Assembly: GCF_038443385.1 (NCBI RefSeq)
Contig: NZ_CP151726.1
Location: forward strand, 4,092,001 to 4,156,000
Source: Stieleria varia
GTDB taxonomy: Bacteria; Planctomycetota; Planctomycetia; Pirellulales; Pirellulaceae
Direction: 5' to 3'
DNA: 64,000 bases
The position numbers and the translations under genes are program-made. Below, in pieces: positions 62,470 to 64,000 of the stretch; the first letter of the stretch is position 1, and each line of letters begins with the position of its first letter. The notes beneath the pieces were generated by a model. That model ran no database searches. It saw nothing but the letters and a program-made list of their open reading frames with translations, and was not told the DNA's origin.

Positions 62470-62808
62470 GGGTACAGCGTGGGAATGGAGTCACTGAACA
62501 ACTCTGCGGACATCAACCGGCGATCGTCCGCGGTCCATCACTTGATTTGAAGCGAAAGAAGCCCCCATTGCGACGGGTGAACGATCAGATACGTGAATTT
62601 CGCGATTCATAACTGAATCCACGATGGCAATCGAATGACGGTAGGATGGCCGCTCATCCCTGTATACGCAACACGACTGAATCAGCAGTCTCAGTTCCTT
62701 GGGGGAGGTGGCGGCAAACCATGATAGGCTCGAAACGAGTATCGTTTGATTCCGTCAACACCACACTACCACCTGTTCAAACCACCCAGATTGACAAGCA
62801 TTTGCGTC
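62470..62808. other. Divergent intergenic region
   Basis: No gene supported. It contains ACGCAACACGACTGAATCAG followed by CAGTCTC at 62666-62692, the inverse of a repeat at 47661-47687, plus the promoters of glgP and the acyl-CoA dehydrogenase-like gene. An in-frame upstream extension of the latter begins at 62746 but has no resemblance to the family. Confidence 0.55.
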
Positions 62809-63936
62809 ATGTCGCACGAATCACCATTGCCAAACGATGTGCCTGAGCAGCCCACTGGCGAGATTGCCTCAGACGATTGTTCCTCCGACGCACACATTGC
62901 GACGTTGTGTCAACAGCTCAAGCAGAGTGCGGCGCGTCATCGCGGTGTTGCCGATTGGCCATGGACTTCACTGTCAATGTGCGCACGTAAAGGCGTCTGC
63001 CGCTGGTTCTTGCCAACCGATCAAGGAGGACTTGGGTACAACGCTGTGGAGCAAACGCTCGGCTACCTGCGGCTTGCCCAAGCTGACTTGGTGACGACAT
63101 TTGTGATCACGCAGTGGGTGGGAGCGATCAAGCGAATCGCTGGGAGTGAGAACCGGTTTGCGAGCGATCGCTGGTTGCCATCGTTGCTCGCAGGCAATCA
63201 ATTTGCAACGGTCGGCATCAGCCATCTGACGACCAGCGGACGCCATCTGGACCAGCCACCGATGCGTGTCGAAATGCACAGTTCCTCCGTCGTGCTCTCC
63301 GGCGTCGTTCCTTGGGTGACCGGCGCGGCGTACGCGGATCTGATTGTGGTGGGTGCCGTGACCGGTGACGGCGAGCAAGTCCTCGTTGCGGTCCCCACCA
63401 ACCTGGCGGGCGTCTCTGCGGGACAGGGTGCCGAACTGATTGCGTTGTCCGCGAGCTGCACGGACAAAGTACGGTTCAACCAAGTGAACGTCGATCGACG
63501 CTACGTACTGGCCGGCCCGATCGACAACGTCTTGTCGTCCGGCTCCGGAGGCACCGCGGGCGGATTACAGACGTCCACGTTGGCGCTCGGCTTGGCCTAC
63601 GCCGCCTTGGAATACTTGCAAGAGGAGTCGATGCGACGCCAGGACCTTGTCCAGCCGACCAGCCAATTGACTAAGGAAGCCAACGAGTTGAAATTTCAGT
63701 TGCTCGCCGCGGTCGCGGGCGAAACCCAATGTGACGCGGGGCAGCTTCGCGGTTCGGCCAATAGCCTCGTGATGCGTGCGACCCAAGCAGCGATGATGGC
63801 GGCCAAGGGAGCGGGTTTTGTGGAGGGGCATCCCGTGGGCCGTTGGTGTCGTCAAGCTTTGTTTTTTCTCGTCTGGAGTTGTCCACAACCGGTCGCCCAA
63901 GCCCACCTGTGTGAGCTTGCCCGGATCGCCCAGTGA
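62809..63936 (+). CDS. Acyl-CoA dehydrogenase-like protein
   Basis: The 375-residue product resembles the acyl-CoA dehydrogenase superfamily: FLPTDQGGLGYNAVEQTLGY, then RLAQADLVTTFVITQWVGAI, FATVGISHLTTSGRHLDQPP, VVLSGVVPWVTGAAYADLI and GGTAGGLQTSTLALGLAYAA. The beta domain has WVTGAAYADLIVVGAV as in the family. The usual catalytic glutamate position was not located, and the C-terminal helical part is short, so the enzyme may be atypical. The start at 62809 is preferred to an upstream ATG at 62746. It is divergent from glgP; downstream context is cut by the window end. Confidence 0.78.
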   Translation: MSHESPLPNDVPEQPTGEIASDDCSSDAHIATLCQQLKQSAARHRGVADWPWTSLSMCARKGVCRWFLPTDQGGLGYNAVEQTLGYLRLAQADLVTTFVITQWVGAIKRIAGSENRFASDRWLPSLLAGNQFATVGISHLTTSGRHLDQPPMRVEMHSSSVVLSGVVPWVTGAAYADLIVVGAVTGDGEQVLVAVPTNLAGVSAGQGAELIALSASCTDKVRFNQVNVDRRYVLAGPIDNVLSSGSGGTAGGLQTSTLALGLAYAALEYLQEESMRRQDLVQPTSQLTKEANELKFQLLAAVAGETQCDAGQLRGSANSLVMRATQAAMMAAKGAGFVEGHPVGRWCRQALFFLVWSCPQPVAQAHLCELARIAQ

Positions 63937-64000
63937 GTGAATCCAGTGAGTGAACCCAGAATGCCATGGCAGGCAACGCTGAGAAGCATTTTGTTTGCTG

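Noticed and set aside
1..64000. tRNA or rRNA genes
   Set aside because: No cloverleaf with a TTCRA-type arm or ribosomal RNA core sequence was recognised by eye; a covariance-model search would settle it.

Overview
The window looks like a chromosomal segment of a planctomycete of the Rhodopirellula/Pirellulaceae type. No rRNA or tRNA gene was seen, so this rests on gene content: an ECF sigma factor with a FecR-like partner, a MoxR / DUF58 / von Willebrand operon with a DUF4175-like giant protein and a squalene-cyclase-repeat protein, Pirellula/Verrucomicrobium-type heme-binding proteins, FG-GAP and CHAT-TPR secreted proteins, and many palindromic intergenic repeats. The species is not determined.

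Region 1 (1-15100) is a restriction and defence island. A divergent XRE regulator, cut by the window edge, faces a type I restriction-modification operon: hsdM, rhuM, a leftover hsdM 3' end, hsdS, a methyltransferase-like gene, a DUF1848 gene with a radical-SAM-type cysteine motif, and hsdR. Three more nuclease-like genes follow: Mrr-type, a PD-(D/E)XK variant with an E-x-Q motif, and a PD-(D/E)XK gene cut by a complete IS66 element with an 8-bp target duplication. The methyltransferase-like / DUF1848 pair inside a type I operon is the best candidate for an undescribed system.

Region 2 (15100-19805) holds an IS21 istA fragment, an LssY_C-domain membrane protein, a deleted copy of a REP-associated transposase gene, and an ECF sigma / FecR pair on the minus strand. 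Region 3 (20015-33833) is one long plus-strand run: moxR, DUF58, two large VWA membrane proteins, a 1410-residue membrane / coiled-coil protein with two tandem repeat blocks, a squalene-cyclase-repeat secreted protein and a small secreted protein. Most junctions overlap by 4 bp or less, so the run probably makes an envelope-associated complex.

Region 4 (33834-40426) is rich in repeats around a secreted TPR-CHAT protein and an intact REP-associated tyrosine transposase gene. Region 5 (40427-46100) is a metal-handling block on the minus strand: CDF efflux, multicopper oxidase, TolC-type outer-membrane protein and a decayed copper P-type ATPase end. Region 6 (46099-49950) has a VF530-family gene, a membrane methyltransferase, a long repeat field and a secreted VWA protein. 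Region 7 (50377-63936) has a two-gene Pirellula-type dehydrogenase / cupredoxin-cytochrome pair, a VanZ-like protein, hflX with an SDR gene, an FG-GAP protein, glycogen phosphorylase and an acyl-CoA dehydrogenase-like protein.

All functional calls come from reading motifs and overall family resemblance by eye; no database search was run.
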